DNA of 11,675 nt, taken from NCBI GenBank assembly GCA_012959845.1, contig DUCL01000221.1:1-11675 (forward strand), written 5' to 3'. A program made the translations under genes and the position numbers. Of the stretch, positions 1-6,651 are shown piece by piece. Each line of letters begins with the position of its first letter. Positions within the stretch are counted from its first letter, which is position 1. Source of the stretch: Candidatus Poseidoniales archaeon. Lineage in GTDB: Archaea; Thermoplasmatota; Poseidoniia; Poseidoniales; Poseidoniaceae. Below the pieces are notes generated by a model. The model worked only from the letters and a program-made list of their open reading frames with translations, did not search any database and had not been told where the DNA came from.

Positions 1-2
1 TA

Positions 3-24
3 TAGGGGGTAAATTAACCCTCTA
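3..24. repeat. Inverted repeat overlapping the stop codon of the winged-helix gene
   Basis: TAGGGGGT (3-10) and ACCCTCTA (17-24) can pair as an 8-bp stem with one G-U pair around a 6-base loop. On the minus strand it starts with the TAG stop of the upstream gene. It resembles the repeat at 376-394 on the other side of the same gene. It could be a transcript-end hairpin or a second binding site. Confidence 0.5.
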
Positions 25-366
25 AATTGCATCAGAAGGTAAGTAGAAGAATTCTTCGGGATACATCTCCATCCTTTGGCCAAGTTGAATAAAACGACCA
101 ATGTCGGAACGCCACATTTTGCCAGCCTCAGTAATATTCCAGGTCACTATAGGGTGGCCTCCTCGACCAACTATTCCAGTGTCCTTACTGGCGACTAGCC
201 CTCCATTTTCCAATTTTATCATGAAATCTCTTACTTCTTTGCGATCTATACAAACGGCTCTTTCAATTCTAACTTGCCTCCGGGTTTCTGGAGGTGACTC
301 CCTCATTCTAGACAGATATAATAAAATTCGATAAATTGTAACAGGAAGGTCTCGTTGTTTACGCAT
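22..366 (-). CDS. Small winged-helix-like protein, possible transcription regulator
   Basis: A 114-residue, basic protein. Residues about 5-22 form a likely first helix (TIYRILLYLSRM). Residues about 41-58 (RKEVRDFMIKLENGGLVAS) look like the helix-turn-helix with the usual 'LE..GLV' ending, and GRGGHPIVTWNITEAG near 67-82 resembles the beta-wing running into 'T..G'. This pattern is common in archaeal winged-helix regulators. I cannot name a family. The start is the ATG at 366; no GGAGG-like site precedes it, so a leaderless or weakly led transcript is likely. It is divergent from the cupin gene at 414. A perfect 7-bp inverted repeat lies just upstream and a similar one overlaps its stop codon, which would fit autoregulation (inference). 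Confidence is good that it is a gene and moderate on the fold. Confidence 0.6.
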   Translation of the reverse strand: MRKQRDLPVTIYRILLYLSRMRESPPETRRQVRIERAVCIDRKEVRDFMIKLENGGLVASKDTGIVGRGGHPIVTWNITEAGKMWRSDIGRFIQLGQRMEMYPEEFFYLPSDAI

Positions 367-375
367 CTTAGTTTC

Positions 376-394
376 AGGGGGTACTGAACCCCCT
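376..394. promoter_or_regulatory. Perfect inverted repeat between divergent genes, candidate operator
   Basis: AGGGGGT (376-382) and ACCCCCT (388-394) are perfect complements around a 5-base loop. An overlapping second pair, TTCAG (373-377) and CTGAA (384-388), could form instead. The repeat sits 10 bases ahead of the winged-helix start codon and 20 bases ahead of the first cupin ATG. A weak TATA-like GAATAACTA (minus strand, 394-402) lies just beyond it. This is a natural operator position for autorepression, but binding is inferred only. Confidence 0.45.
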
Positions 395-413
395 AGTTAT
401 TCAATGTTGGCAA

Positions 414-821
414 ATGAGAAATAAAAGCAAACTTCAATCGCTGGCTCTATGTCCCAGATACATGGTCTTCACTCACGACATGGCAAATTGGCTCGGATTT
501 AACATTGACAAACAATGGCTTAATGAAAATGTAAAGTGGAAAGATTTCGGAACTGGTGTTCGTCTTGGAAGACTTCACAGAGAAGATGCTTGTTCACTCG
601 TACTCTATGAGGCCGATTCTGAAGTTGAAGTTGATGCTTTCATGCCACATACTCATCCTGGTGGAGAATGTTACCTCGTTCTAGAAGGGGAAGTCTGGGA
701 TGAGGATGGAACTTATCCTACTGGGTCACTGGTTTGGATGGATAGAGGCACCACACACACTCCAAGAACTAGAGGAAAAACTTTGATTCTTGTGCTTTGG
801 CCAGAAGGCGTCAAAGTATGA
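414..821 (+). CDS. ChrR-like single-domain cupin protein
   Basis: A 135-residue protein whose second half has the cupin core. PHTHPGGECYLVLEGEVWDEDG (residues 78-99) supplies His79, His81 and Glu85 of cupin motif 1, and GSLVWMDRGTTHTP (104-117) supplies His115 of motif 2. Together these make a likely single-metal site (Zn, Fe or Mn). The 'GGE..LVLEG...DE.G.Y..GS' spacing is that of the ChrR cupin domain, found in bacterial anti-sigma factors and in stand-alone stress or oxygenase-like proteins. No anti-sigma zinc-finger helix precedes it here, so an enzyme or small-molecule sensor is more likely than sigma-factor control. The start is uncertain: ATGs at 462 and 480 would also keep the domain, and none has a clear ribosome binding site. 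It is convergent with the DUF3817 gene, with adjoining stop codons. Confidence 0.75.
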   Translation: MRNKSKLQSLALCPRYMVFTHDMANWLGFNIDKQWLNENVKWKDFGTGVRLGRLHREDACSLVLYEADSEVEVDAFMPHTHPGGECYLVLEGEVWDEDGTYPTGSLVWMDRGTTHTPRTRGKTLILVLWPEGVKV

Positions 822-838
822 TTATTGTAATTCATACT
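815..838. terminator. Hairpin spanning two abutting convergent stop codons
   Basis: AGTATGA (815-821) and TCATACT (832-838) are perfect 7-bp complements around a 10-base AT-rich loop. The left arm contains the cupin TGA stop (819-821), and the loop begins with the TAA of the minus-strand gene (822-824). It could end transcription from both sides, though archaeal termination depends mainly on U-tracts and no long one is present. Confidence 0.4.
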
Positions 839-1109
839 CGCCAGATTCTATTTTTCCTTTGAGAATAAATGGCCCAGCAGGTAATACTGCAGCGATGAAA
901 CCATGCACAAGTGCTTGACTAGTCCAATGCTTTCCAACTCCTAAATACAATGCTGCAAGATATGCAATAAACAAAAACCCATGAATTGGTCCAACTAATT
1001 CTACTGCTGAAGGGTTGTCAAACATATATTTGAGTGGCATTGCGATACCCAATAAAATTAGGAATGAAATCCCTTCTAATAGTCCAAGTATTGTTACTGC
1101 TGTTTTCAT
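822..1109 (-). CDS. DUF3817 family small membrane protein
   Basis: A 95-residue protein with three predicted membrane segments, near residues 3-22 (AVTILGLLEGISFLILLGIA), 39-60 (GPIHGFLFIAYLAALYLGVG) and 65-82 (ALVHGFIAAVLPAGPFIL). The patterns 'LLEG.SFL.LLGIAMPLKY', 'VG.IHG.LF' and 'LP.GPF.L' are typical of DUF3817, a family of unknown function widespread in bacteria. It is the last gene of the ABC operon. The upstream ATPase stop TGA overlaps an ATG at 1115 (ATGA), but that ATG sits one base after GGAGG. The ATG at 1109 is 7 bases after GGAGG and is preferred. Co-transcription suggests a link to the transporter, but could simply reflect compaction. Confidence 0.8.
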   Translation of the reverse strand: MKTAVTILGLLEGISFLILLGIAMPLKYMFDNPSAVELVGPIHGFLFIAYLAALYLGVGKHWTSQALVHGFIAAVLPAGPFILKGKIESGEYELQ

Positions 1110-1111
1110 TT

Positions 1112-2086
1112 TCATTCCTCCACCATAGGTCGGCTTGAGCCACAAGAAGGACATAATTGGTCTTCGCTACCAGCATAATCATGCTTACATGCTGGGCACG
1201 AACTAGAAAGTTCCATCTTGCCCATTGTTTCAATCGCTTCACCTTGTAAAGAAATATAACCACTATCAACATTCCCAACAGTATAACGTCCTGCCCCACC
1301 AATCCTCACCAATAGGTCAGGAGGGAATGTAACTGTACCAGTCTCATCAATAATCAACTCTCTATCTTTACTCAAGTTATCAATATCAATATCATCACCG
1401 TGTTCTGCGACAAAGCGACCATCTCGTAATTCCAAAGAACGATTAGCAAAAGATGCTACTTCCTTTGAATGAGTCACAATAAGGAATGATACGCCTGAAT
1501 TTTGATGCAGGTCTTTGAACATAGCAAGTACTTCTCTACTAGTAACTGGATCTAATGCACCAGTAGGCTCATCTGCGAAAATAAGACGTGGATTAGTAAT
1601 TAGAGCACGTCCAATAGCAACTCGTTGTTGTTCCCCTCCACTGAGCATCTTTGGCAATGCATAAGCCCTGTGAACCATTCCTAATCGGTCAAGCATTGCA
1701 TCAGCTAATTTCAAGGCTTTTCTAGATGTTATTCCTTGATGACGAAGAGGCTGTGCAACATTATCTCGGGCATTCATATTAGGAAGTAAATTACCTTCTT
1801 GGAAGATGAATGATACTGTCTTTTGACGTAATTCAACCAATTCTTGTCCTGTTAACCTAGTCATGTTTTTCCCGGCTAATGAAACCGAACCTGCGCTGGC
1901 TTTCATCAAACCACCAAGACACTTCATCAGAGTGGATTTTCCAGAACCTGATGGGCCAACAACAGCAATTGCTTCACCTTCTTTCATATCGAGATGTAGG
2001 CCACGCAATGCAACTACATTGCCGTCTTCAGCCTTTGACTCATAGACGTGATAAAGTCCAGATGCTTGTAAAATGCTATCTTTCAT
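1112..2086 (-). CDS. MacB/LolD-type ABC transporter ATPase with C-terminal zinc ribbon
   Basis: A 324-residue protein. The ABC domain (about 1-225) is complete: Walker A GPSGSGKS (44-51), Q-loop Gln96 in FIFQEG, signature LSGGEQQ (148-154), Walker B LIFADE (168-173) followed by PTGALD, and switch His206. 'ADEPTGALD' and overall similarity place it with the MacB/LolD/FtsE group that energises FtsX-fold permeases. About 100 extra residues follow. They include an acidic linker (HGDDIDIDN) and a four-cysteine zinc ribbon, CPAC (297-300) and CPSC (312-315). Such a tail is not part of the standard ATPase. A GTG at 2092 overlaps the permease stop (GTGA), but the ATG at 2086 is better spaced from GGGGGAG, so I chose it. 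It is translationally coupled to the permease and is the likely partner of the ATPase at 5733-6458. Confidence 0.9.
   Translation of the reverse strand: MKDSILQASGLYHVYESKAEDGNVVALRGLHLDMKEGEAIAVVGPSGSGKSTLMKCLGGLMKASAGSVSLAGKNMTRLTGQELVELRQKTVSFIFQEGNLLPNMNARDNVAQPLRHQGITSRKALKLADAMLDRLGMVHRAYALPKMLSGGEQQRVAIGRALITNPRLIFADEPTGALDPVTSREVLAMFKDLHQNSGVSFLIVTHSKEVASFANRSLELRDGRFVAEHGDDIDIDNLSKDRELIIDETGTVTFPPDLLVRIGGAGRYTVGNVDSGYISLQGEAIETMGKMELSSSCPACKHDYAGSEDQLCPSCGSSRPMVEE
1142..1198 (-). other. Zinc-ribbon encoding segment of the second ATPase
   Basis: This segment encodes CPAC, an 11-residue spacer and CPSCG. The paired CxxC knuckles are the hallmark of a rubredoxin-like zinc ribbon. It ends nine residues before the C-terminus of the ABC ATPase. 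Confidence 0.75.
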
Positions 2087-2088
2087 TT

Positions 2089-5000
2089 TCACTCCCCCTT
2101 CAGCACACTGGCTAAGTCAGATTTCAAGGCTCTGCGCGTTGTGACCAATAATGCAACAACTACTGCAGCAAATACAGATAATGAAACAAGAAGCAATTGA
2201 TACCACGGATAGACCAAAGTTCGTTGTATCGTAGTTGAAGTACCACCAAATATCTGGAATATGAATCCAAATACATCAAAGAATCCGTTGAATGAGAGTG
2301 CAACTCCTATTCCAAGGCCAATTCCTAATGCCATAGAGACCATGACGATGGAAAGTATCTCAAATAATACGAGTCTAATGATTTGGTTTGGAGATGCCCC
2401 AATCGCTTGAAGCACTGCTAATTCCTTTTGACGTTGACTCAATACCAGTGATAAAAACACGAAACTGGATGCTACCGCAGCAATACTGGCTACAACAAAT
2501 TGTAATGAAAGAAGACCTGGTGTTCCAAAGATAAGTCCGCCATTTCTCTCTACACTCTTATGTGTGCTTGACCAATCAATAACACTTGAGACTCTGAAAT
2601 CAGCCGATAATGTTGATGCAAGTGCTTCAAGAGAATCGCCGCTAATGCCATCGACATTGACAATCCAAACCGACGAGGTATAGTTAGTGACGGCGTCTGG
2701 TCCAACCAGTGATTGCCATGATGCTTCTCCAATAATGAGAGACGAACTCATGGTTGCTGCACTGACGCCAGGAATATACTCATGGACGCCCATGTAATAC
2801 ATGTTGCTACTGTGTGGAGTAATGACGATTTTAACTGATGAATCTGCCAAGAATAGTGGGGCTGCAAGAGGTGGTGGGATTTGTGATAGGCCAGAAGAAC
2901 AACTGGTTTCTTCTGCTGATGTACCATCTGGACAGGTTGCATTACCTAAATTTGCACTAGAAAGATCTGCAATTCCAAATGCTCCAGTCAAATCTGCTCC
3001 GATAAGATTCGCACCTTGTAAGGAACCACCCATGAAATTTACAATTACTGCTTCTCTCAAATTTGCTCCTGAAAGGTCCGCACCCTCCAAATTGGTATCA
3101 TACAACAAAGCTTGAGCAAGGTTTGCTCCTGCAAGGTTTGCGTTTGAAAGGTCAGTTCCTGTAAGGTCAACCGGACCGAAATCTCGTCCGCTCAAATTTT
3201 GTCCTGAGAGATTTAATCCAGACCAGTCACCCTCCATCAGTGATGAATAGGCTATGAAGAGCGCCGTTGAATCAGGTTGTGTTGTCCCCCCTGTAGAGAA
3301 ATTTAAGGTAAGTTCTTCCCATGTGAAAGATATATTTTCACTCTTGGTACTCGTGGGTTTGAGCAATGCATCATCAAGCCTATTTTCTTCACCACGGCCT
3401 GAACCTGCAATATCCAATGAATAGGCAGCATCTTCTCCAGCCGAAAAGCCACCATTGCGGTAGGCTGCAAGGGCTGCTTCGATATCTGTTCCTGGCAATG
3501 CTTGTTCACTCCATTGCAATACATCTTCATTACCATCTAGCAATACCCATGTTTGTAATTTATCTCCACCGTCCGAATCGGATAAGTAGAGTTGCTCGTT
3601 AATTGCTTTACCAAGAGTTGGTACTGTTGTGGCAATAGAAGTAACATCACCACCGGTATAGTTCGAGACCAAATCAAGCAATTGTGCCTCATTATATTCT
3701 TGCTCAAGTGTGATTTGCAAATCAGAACCAACTGTTGCATCTACAGTCTTTTCATCGACTAATGTTCCTGTGTAACCTTGAACTGCTGCAAGTGTGACGA
3801 TTGAAAGAGTTAGTAGCATAATGACGGCAAGACGGTTAACCGATTCAGTTGAGCCTGACCCTTTGAGGCCACGCTTTACATCCTTTAGCAACGCTGTGCG
3901 TCCGAAGATTACTTGCATGATTTGAGGACCCTTGGCACCAATTCTACCAAGAAGAAGTGCTCCACCAATCCAAAGTGCAAAGGGACCAAAAATTCCAAGA
4001 AGCCCTTCGACGAAGAAATTGGAAACAAGACCATCCTCACTACCATTCATTTCAAGCCAAGTATCAGTAACTGCAAGCATTCCAAATAGGAAGGCAAGCC
4101 AGTGAAGCCAGCGTTTTGGTTCGGTTTTTGTTGTAGTTTTGCGCACACCTTCTTCGATTTCAAGAGCGATGAACTCTCGTGCTCGGCTGCGACCAAATAA
4201 CAATGCAAGACCCAAAGTGGTGACTGCAGTGAGAATGGTGGCGGAAATACTGAGAGTTGGATTAACATCAAAATCACCCATTCTAAATTCCATAAACCCT
4301 ACCGAAGAAAGTACAATTGGAACTGCTAATAATGCCAATAGGTATCCAGCGAGCCATGCTACTGAAGACATGACAAATAATTCTAGCAGCACCATGCCTT
4401 GCAAACTTCTACCATCTGCACCAATAACACGATGTATACTTACTTCTCTTCTCCGCTGTTCAAGTGAAAGAACAAGTCCGTAAATCAAAACGGATAAAGA
4501 AAGAATAACAATTGGGATCATGATAATATAATCAAATATTTGGATTAAGCCAAGGAAAATGTTGAGGAAAATAATGGTCCCTCCGATAATATCAGTATAG
4601 TATAATTCAACGCCTTCATCGGTATAATTTTCCCCTTGTACACGTGTTCCAAGGTCTTCAAGCCATTCAGCGGCATCATCTGTGGAAGTAGTCGGTAATT
4701 GACCTCGGTCAACAGTAACGCCTAGATACATGTGATCGTTGTTGATCAATATTGAACGCTGTGATTCATTAAGAACCTCCCATGTTGTAAAGATTGGATT
4801 AGGTCCAAGAGTTGGATTTCCAAGGTCCCATGGGTCATAAACGCCAACAACTGTCAAATTTGTTGTAGTCATCATCATTCGACAGTAAATCATTTCATTG
4901 ATTTCAGGAGTTATTTCTCCATCACAATTATCGCTTGTAACACTACCCTCAAGCAAAGTTGATTCATCAACAACATAAGCGAAAGTCAGTGATTCGAGTA

Positions 5001-5736
5001 CATCCCCCACATTGGCCTTAGCCTGAGAAGCAACAGTAGAAGGAAGAATTACTCCTCTTTGTGCGCTCATATTTTCAGGCGTAGGCCATTCTCCCATTCC
5101 GGCTATGATATTGCCACCAAGACGATTAGCAAATTCTCCATCAAAGGCCTCAGGCCCTAGGAAACGAACTGAACGCATATCTGATATTGGAGGTCCGGAT
5201 TCTGTTAACTCTGGGTAACTAAAAGTAATATTATCCCAATAAGGATTTGAATCATCATAAACTGAATTCATCTCAAGTGGCTGTGCAACAATAAATTCTT
5301 GATTGAAAAATCCACCACTGTGTATTCCTTGCCGTCCTAATACAAGCGTACAATCAGTAAATTCATTGAATTCTAACATTAACTCATCACAAACATTGGT
5401 CATGGTTGTAGTGTTATTGGACCATCCCGAAGAAGTATCTGTAGGAGTTCTAGCGAATTCTATTTTGGCATCAAATGGCTCACCTTTGAGAGATTCTTCC
5501 AAGAATAACTGTGACAAACCTACTCCGTATGAAAGAACAGTAGTAATTACCAATGAAGCAAGGAAAACACCTGCGATTACTGCAAGCCCGCGCTCTTTGC
5601 CGCGCCATGCGCTCAATCCTGCAAGACGAAGTTGCCCTGGAGTCTCAGTCACCTTACGCATCATTCGCATTGGGAAATTCAATGACTTAGCGAAATCACT
5701 TGGCTTCAATTCAACCAATTCCTTCTCAGCACTCAT
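2089..5736 (-). CDS. Giant two-module FtsX/MacB-type ABC permease with extracellular pentapeptide-repeat domain
   Basis: A 1215-residue membrane protein with about ten predicted helices in two FtsX-like modules. Module 1 has a helix at 50-72, an outer domain at 73-383, and helices near 403-424, 446-478 and 495-516. A helix pair follows at 543-560 and 575-598. Module 2 has a helix at 633-655, an outer domain at 656-1074, and helices near 1077-1099, 1119-1148 and 1177-1199. The FtsX coupling motifs EQRRREVSIHRVIGADGRSL (426-445) and QRQKELAVLQAIGASPNQII (1101-1120) face the cytoplasm, where the ATPases dock. Residues 841-932 form a pentapeptide-repeat solenoid inside outer domain 2. All six cysteines (116, 129, 271, 285, 935, 946) are extracytoplasmic, as are nearly all N-x-S/T sequons. 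Known relatives export lipids, peptides or macrolides or transmit force; the substrate here is unknown. Its ATG overlaps the upstream TGA and follows GGGGGTGA. Confidence 0.9.
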   Translation of the reverse strand: MSAEKELVELKPSDFAKSLNFPMRMMRKVTETPGQLRLAGLSAWRGKERGLAVIAGVFLASLVITTVLSYGVGLSQLFLEESLKGEPFDAKIEFARTPTDTSSGWSNNTTTMTNVCDELMLEFNEFTDCTLVLGRQGIHSGGFFNQEFIVAQPLEMNSVYDDSNPYWDNITFSYPELTESGPPISDMRSVRFLGPEAFDGEFANRLGGNIIAGMGEWPTPENMSAQRGVILPSTVASQAKANVGDVLESLTFAYVVDESTLLEGSVTSDNCDGEITPEINEMIYCRMMMTTTNLTVVGVYDPWDLGNPTLGPNPIFTTWEVLNESQRSILINNDHMYLGVTVDRGQLPTTSTDDAAEWLEDLGTRVQGENYTDEGVELYYTDIIGGTIIFLNIFLGLIQIFDYIIMIPIVILSLSVLIYGLVLSLEQRRREVSIHRVIGADGRSLQGMVLLELFVMSSVAWLAGYLLALLAVPIVLSSVGFMEFRMGDFDVNPTLSISATILTAVTTLGLALLFGRSRAREFIALEIEEGVRKTTTKTEPKRWLHWLAFLFGMLAVTDTWLEMNGSEDGLVSNFFVEGLLGIFGPFALWIGGALLLGRIGAKGPQIMQVIFGRTALLKDVKRGLKGSGSTESVNRLAVIMLLTLSIVTLAAVQGYTGTLVDEKTVDATVGSDLQITLEQEYNEAQLLDLVSNYTGGDVTSIATTVPTLGKAINEQLYLSDSDGGDKLQTWVLLDGNEDVLQWSEQALPGTDIEAALAAYRNGGFSAGEDAAYSLDIAGSGRGEENRLDDALLKPTSTKSENISFTWEELTLNFSTGGTTQPDSTALFIAYSSLMEGDWSGLNLSGQNLSGRDFGPVDLTGTDLSNANLAGANLAQALLYDTNLEGADLSGANLREAVIVNFMGGSLQGANLIGADLTGAFGIADLSSANLGNATCPDGTSAEETSCSSGLSQIPPPLAAPLFLADSSVKIVITPHSSNMYYMGVHEYIPGVSAATMSSSLIIGEASWQSLVGPDAVTNYTSSVWIVNVDGISGDSLEALASTLSADFRVSSVIDWSSTHKSVERNGGLIFGTPGLLSLQFVVASIAAVASSFVFLSLVLSQRQKELAVLQAIGASPNQIIRLVLFEILSIVMVSMALGIGLGIGVALSFNGFFDVFGFIFQIFGGTSTTIQRTLVYPWYQLLLVSLSVFAAVVVALLVTTRRALKSDLASVLKGE
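2941..3216 (-). repeat. Pentapeptide-repeat array within the permease
   Basis: The segment encodes residues 841-932. Eleven units run in register: LNLSG, QNLSG, RDFGP, VDLTG, TDLSN, ANLAG, ANLAQ, ALLYD, TNLEG, ADLSG and ANLRE. An irregular stretch is followed by ANLIG, ADLTG, ADLSS and ANLGN. The consensus A(D/N)LxG is the right-handed quadrilateral beta-helix repeat. A capping loop CPDGTSAEETSC (935-946) could be closed by a disulfide. At DNA level this appears as a 15-base periodicity. Confidence 0.9.
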
Positions 5737-6458
5737 TCCTCTTCACCCCCATCTTCATCATCCAATCCCCAAGCAGAACGAATATCAGATGCTTTGGTCA
5801 CTCCATCGGTCAGCAATAGCATCCTGTCAGCATTAGATGCTAAGTCTGGGTCATGTGTTACCATCAATATTGAAATTGGATTTGTTTCGTCATGACAAAG
5901 GTCTTTGAATAATTGTAAGACTTCTTTACCACTTGCAATATCCAAATTGCCTGTCGGCTCATCAGCAAGAAGGAGGGGGCGATTTCCTGCAATCGCTCTA
6001 GCGATAGCAACACGTTGTTGTTGCCCACCGGACAATTGATCTGGAATATGTTCCATTCTATCTTCAAGTCCTACCTTAATCAGTGCTTTACGAGCAGCAT
6101 CCTCTGCATCTTTTGATACCATCCCCGATAATTCGAGTGCCATAGCTACATTGTCTATTGCCGTTAGATGTTCAAGTAGATGAAAATCTTGAAAAATCCA
6201 TCCAACATATTCGCGTCTAATATCAACAACATTTGACGGACTTTTTTGCCCATATACCTTATCTTTTAGAGTAATTGTACCGCTTTCAGCGGGTAATAAT
6301 CCACCAATAATATTGAGAAGTGTAGATTTTCCACAACCAGAAGGCCCCATTAAAGCGACTAATTCACCCAGTTCAAGTTTCATGTTGACGCCGTTTAAGA
6401 CCTCTAAGCGATTAGTTCCAGAGCCGAAGCCTTTTCTCAAACCGTCAACGACAAGCAT
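5733..6458 (-). CDS. MacB/LolD-type ABC transporter ATPase
   Basis: A 241-residue ATPase with all motifs intact: Walker A GPSGCGKS (38-45), Q-loop Gln90 in WIFQDF, signature LSGGQQQ (142-148), Walker B LLLADE (162-167) followed by PTGNLD, and switch His202 in VTHD. 'ADEPTGNLD' marks the MacB/LolD/FtsE group. The tail is short and acidic (GLDDEDGGEEE), with no extra domain. It is the first gene of the four-gene operon, and its TGA overlaps the permease ATG. The ATG at 6458 is taken as the start; an upstream in-frame TTG at 6467 is less likely. No GGAGG lies upstream and a weak TATA-like TTAATA sits about 22 bases ahead, so the transcript may be leaderless. With two ATPases and one fused permease, a heterodimeric motor is inferred. 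Confidence 0.92.
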   Translation of the reverse strand: MLVVDGLRKGFGSGTNRLEVLNGVNMKLELGELVALMGPSGCGKSTLLNIIGGLLPAESGTITLKDKVYGQKSPSNVVDIRREYVGWIFQDFHLLEHLTAIDNVAMALELSGMVSKDAEDAARKALIKVGLEDRMEHIPDQLSGGQQQRVAIARAIAGNRPLLLADEPTGNLDIASGKEVLQLFKDLCHDETNPISILMVTHDPDLASNADRMLLLTDGVTKASDIRSAWGLDDEDGGEEE

Positions 6459-6476
6459 GCTAAACAATTATTGCGC

Positions 6477-6482
6477 TATTAA
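6477..6482 (-). promoter_or_regulatory. Weak TATA-like box ahead of the ABC operon
   Basis: The minus-strand TTAATA is centred about 22 bases before the ATG at 6458, close to the spacing expected for a leaderless archaeal transcript. The match is weak and based on position only. Confidence 0.3.
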
Positions 6483-6486
6483 CTTA

Positions 6487-6513
6487 GTACTTCAATGTAG
6501 CAGTTTCAAGTAC
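6487..6513. repeat. Inverted repeat between the micro-genes and the ABC operon
   Basis: GTACTT (6487-6492) and AAGTAC (6508-6513) are 6-bp complements with a 15-base loop. They lie upstream of the ATPase promoter position and downstream of the 34-residue gene. The repeat could be an operator or part of a terminator. The match is short enough to arise by chance. Confidence 0.3.
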
Positions 6514-6546
6514 AAAACTAACTGAAGAATATTCATCAAGTATGTA

Positions 6547-6651
6547 TCATCGCTTGAAGAAATTAATCCAAGAAAAGAATTTGATGCCATTGGTTACTTC
6601 CTGCTGTGCCATCACCATTTCAACATAACTATCTAATAATTCGTCCATCAT
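6547..6651 (-). CDS. Micro-protein of 34 residues, paralogue of its upstream neighbour
   Basis: The peptide is MMDELLDSYVEMVMAQQEVT followed by NGIKFFSWINFFKR and a TGA stop. I recognise no family. Evidence that it is real: GGAGG lies 5 bases before the first ATG and 8 before the second; its start overlaps the TGA of the upstream gene by one base (TGATG), a typical translational coupling; and its first 25 residues align without gaps to the upstream 57-residue protein with 11 identities. Shared landmarks are MD, YVE, M, Q and NGI. The N-terminal half is acidic and probably helical, while the tail is aromatic and basic. It may bind a membrane or a partner protein, but no role can be assigned. 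Confidence 0.65.
   Translation of the reverse strand: MMDELLDSYVEMVMAQQEVTNGIKFFSWINFFKR

Noticed and set aside
2941..3216. Short repeated DNA words (variants of AAATTTGCTCC at about 15-base steps) resembling a CRISPR or satellite array
   Set aside because: The 15-base period, degenerate third positions and open frame are fully explained by pentapeptide repeats in the permease.
5303..5836. Plus-strand open frame of 177 codons
   Set aside because: It lies antisense to the permease and ATPase, whose conserved motifs leave no doubt about the real strand; its translation has no recognisable motif.
2089..6458. Naming the operon LolCDE, MacAB or FtsEX
   Set aside because: There is no MacA-like adaptor, archaea usually lack the outer membrane that LolCDE serves, and FtsX is a small single-module protein. 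Only the broad family is supported.
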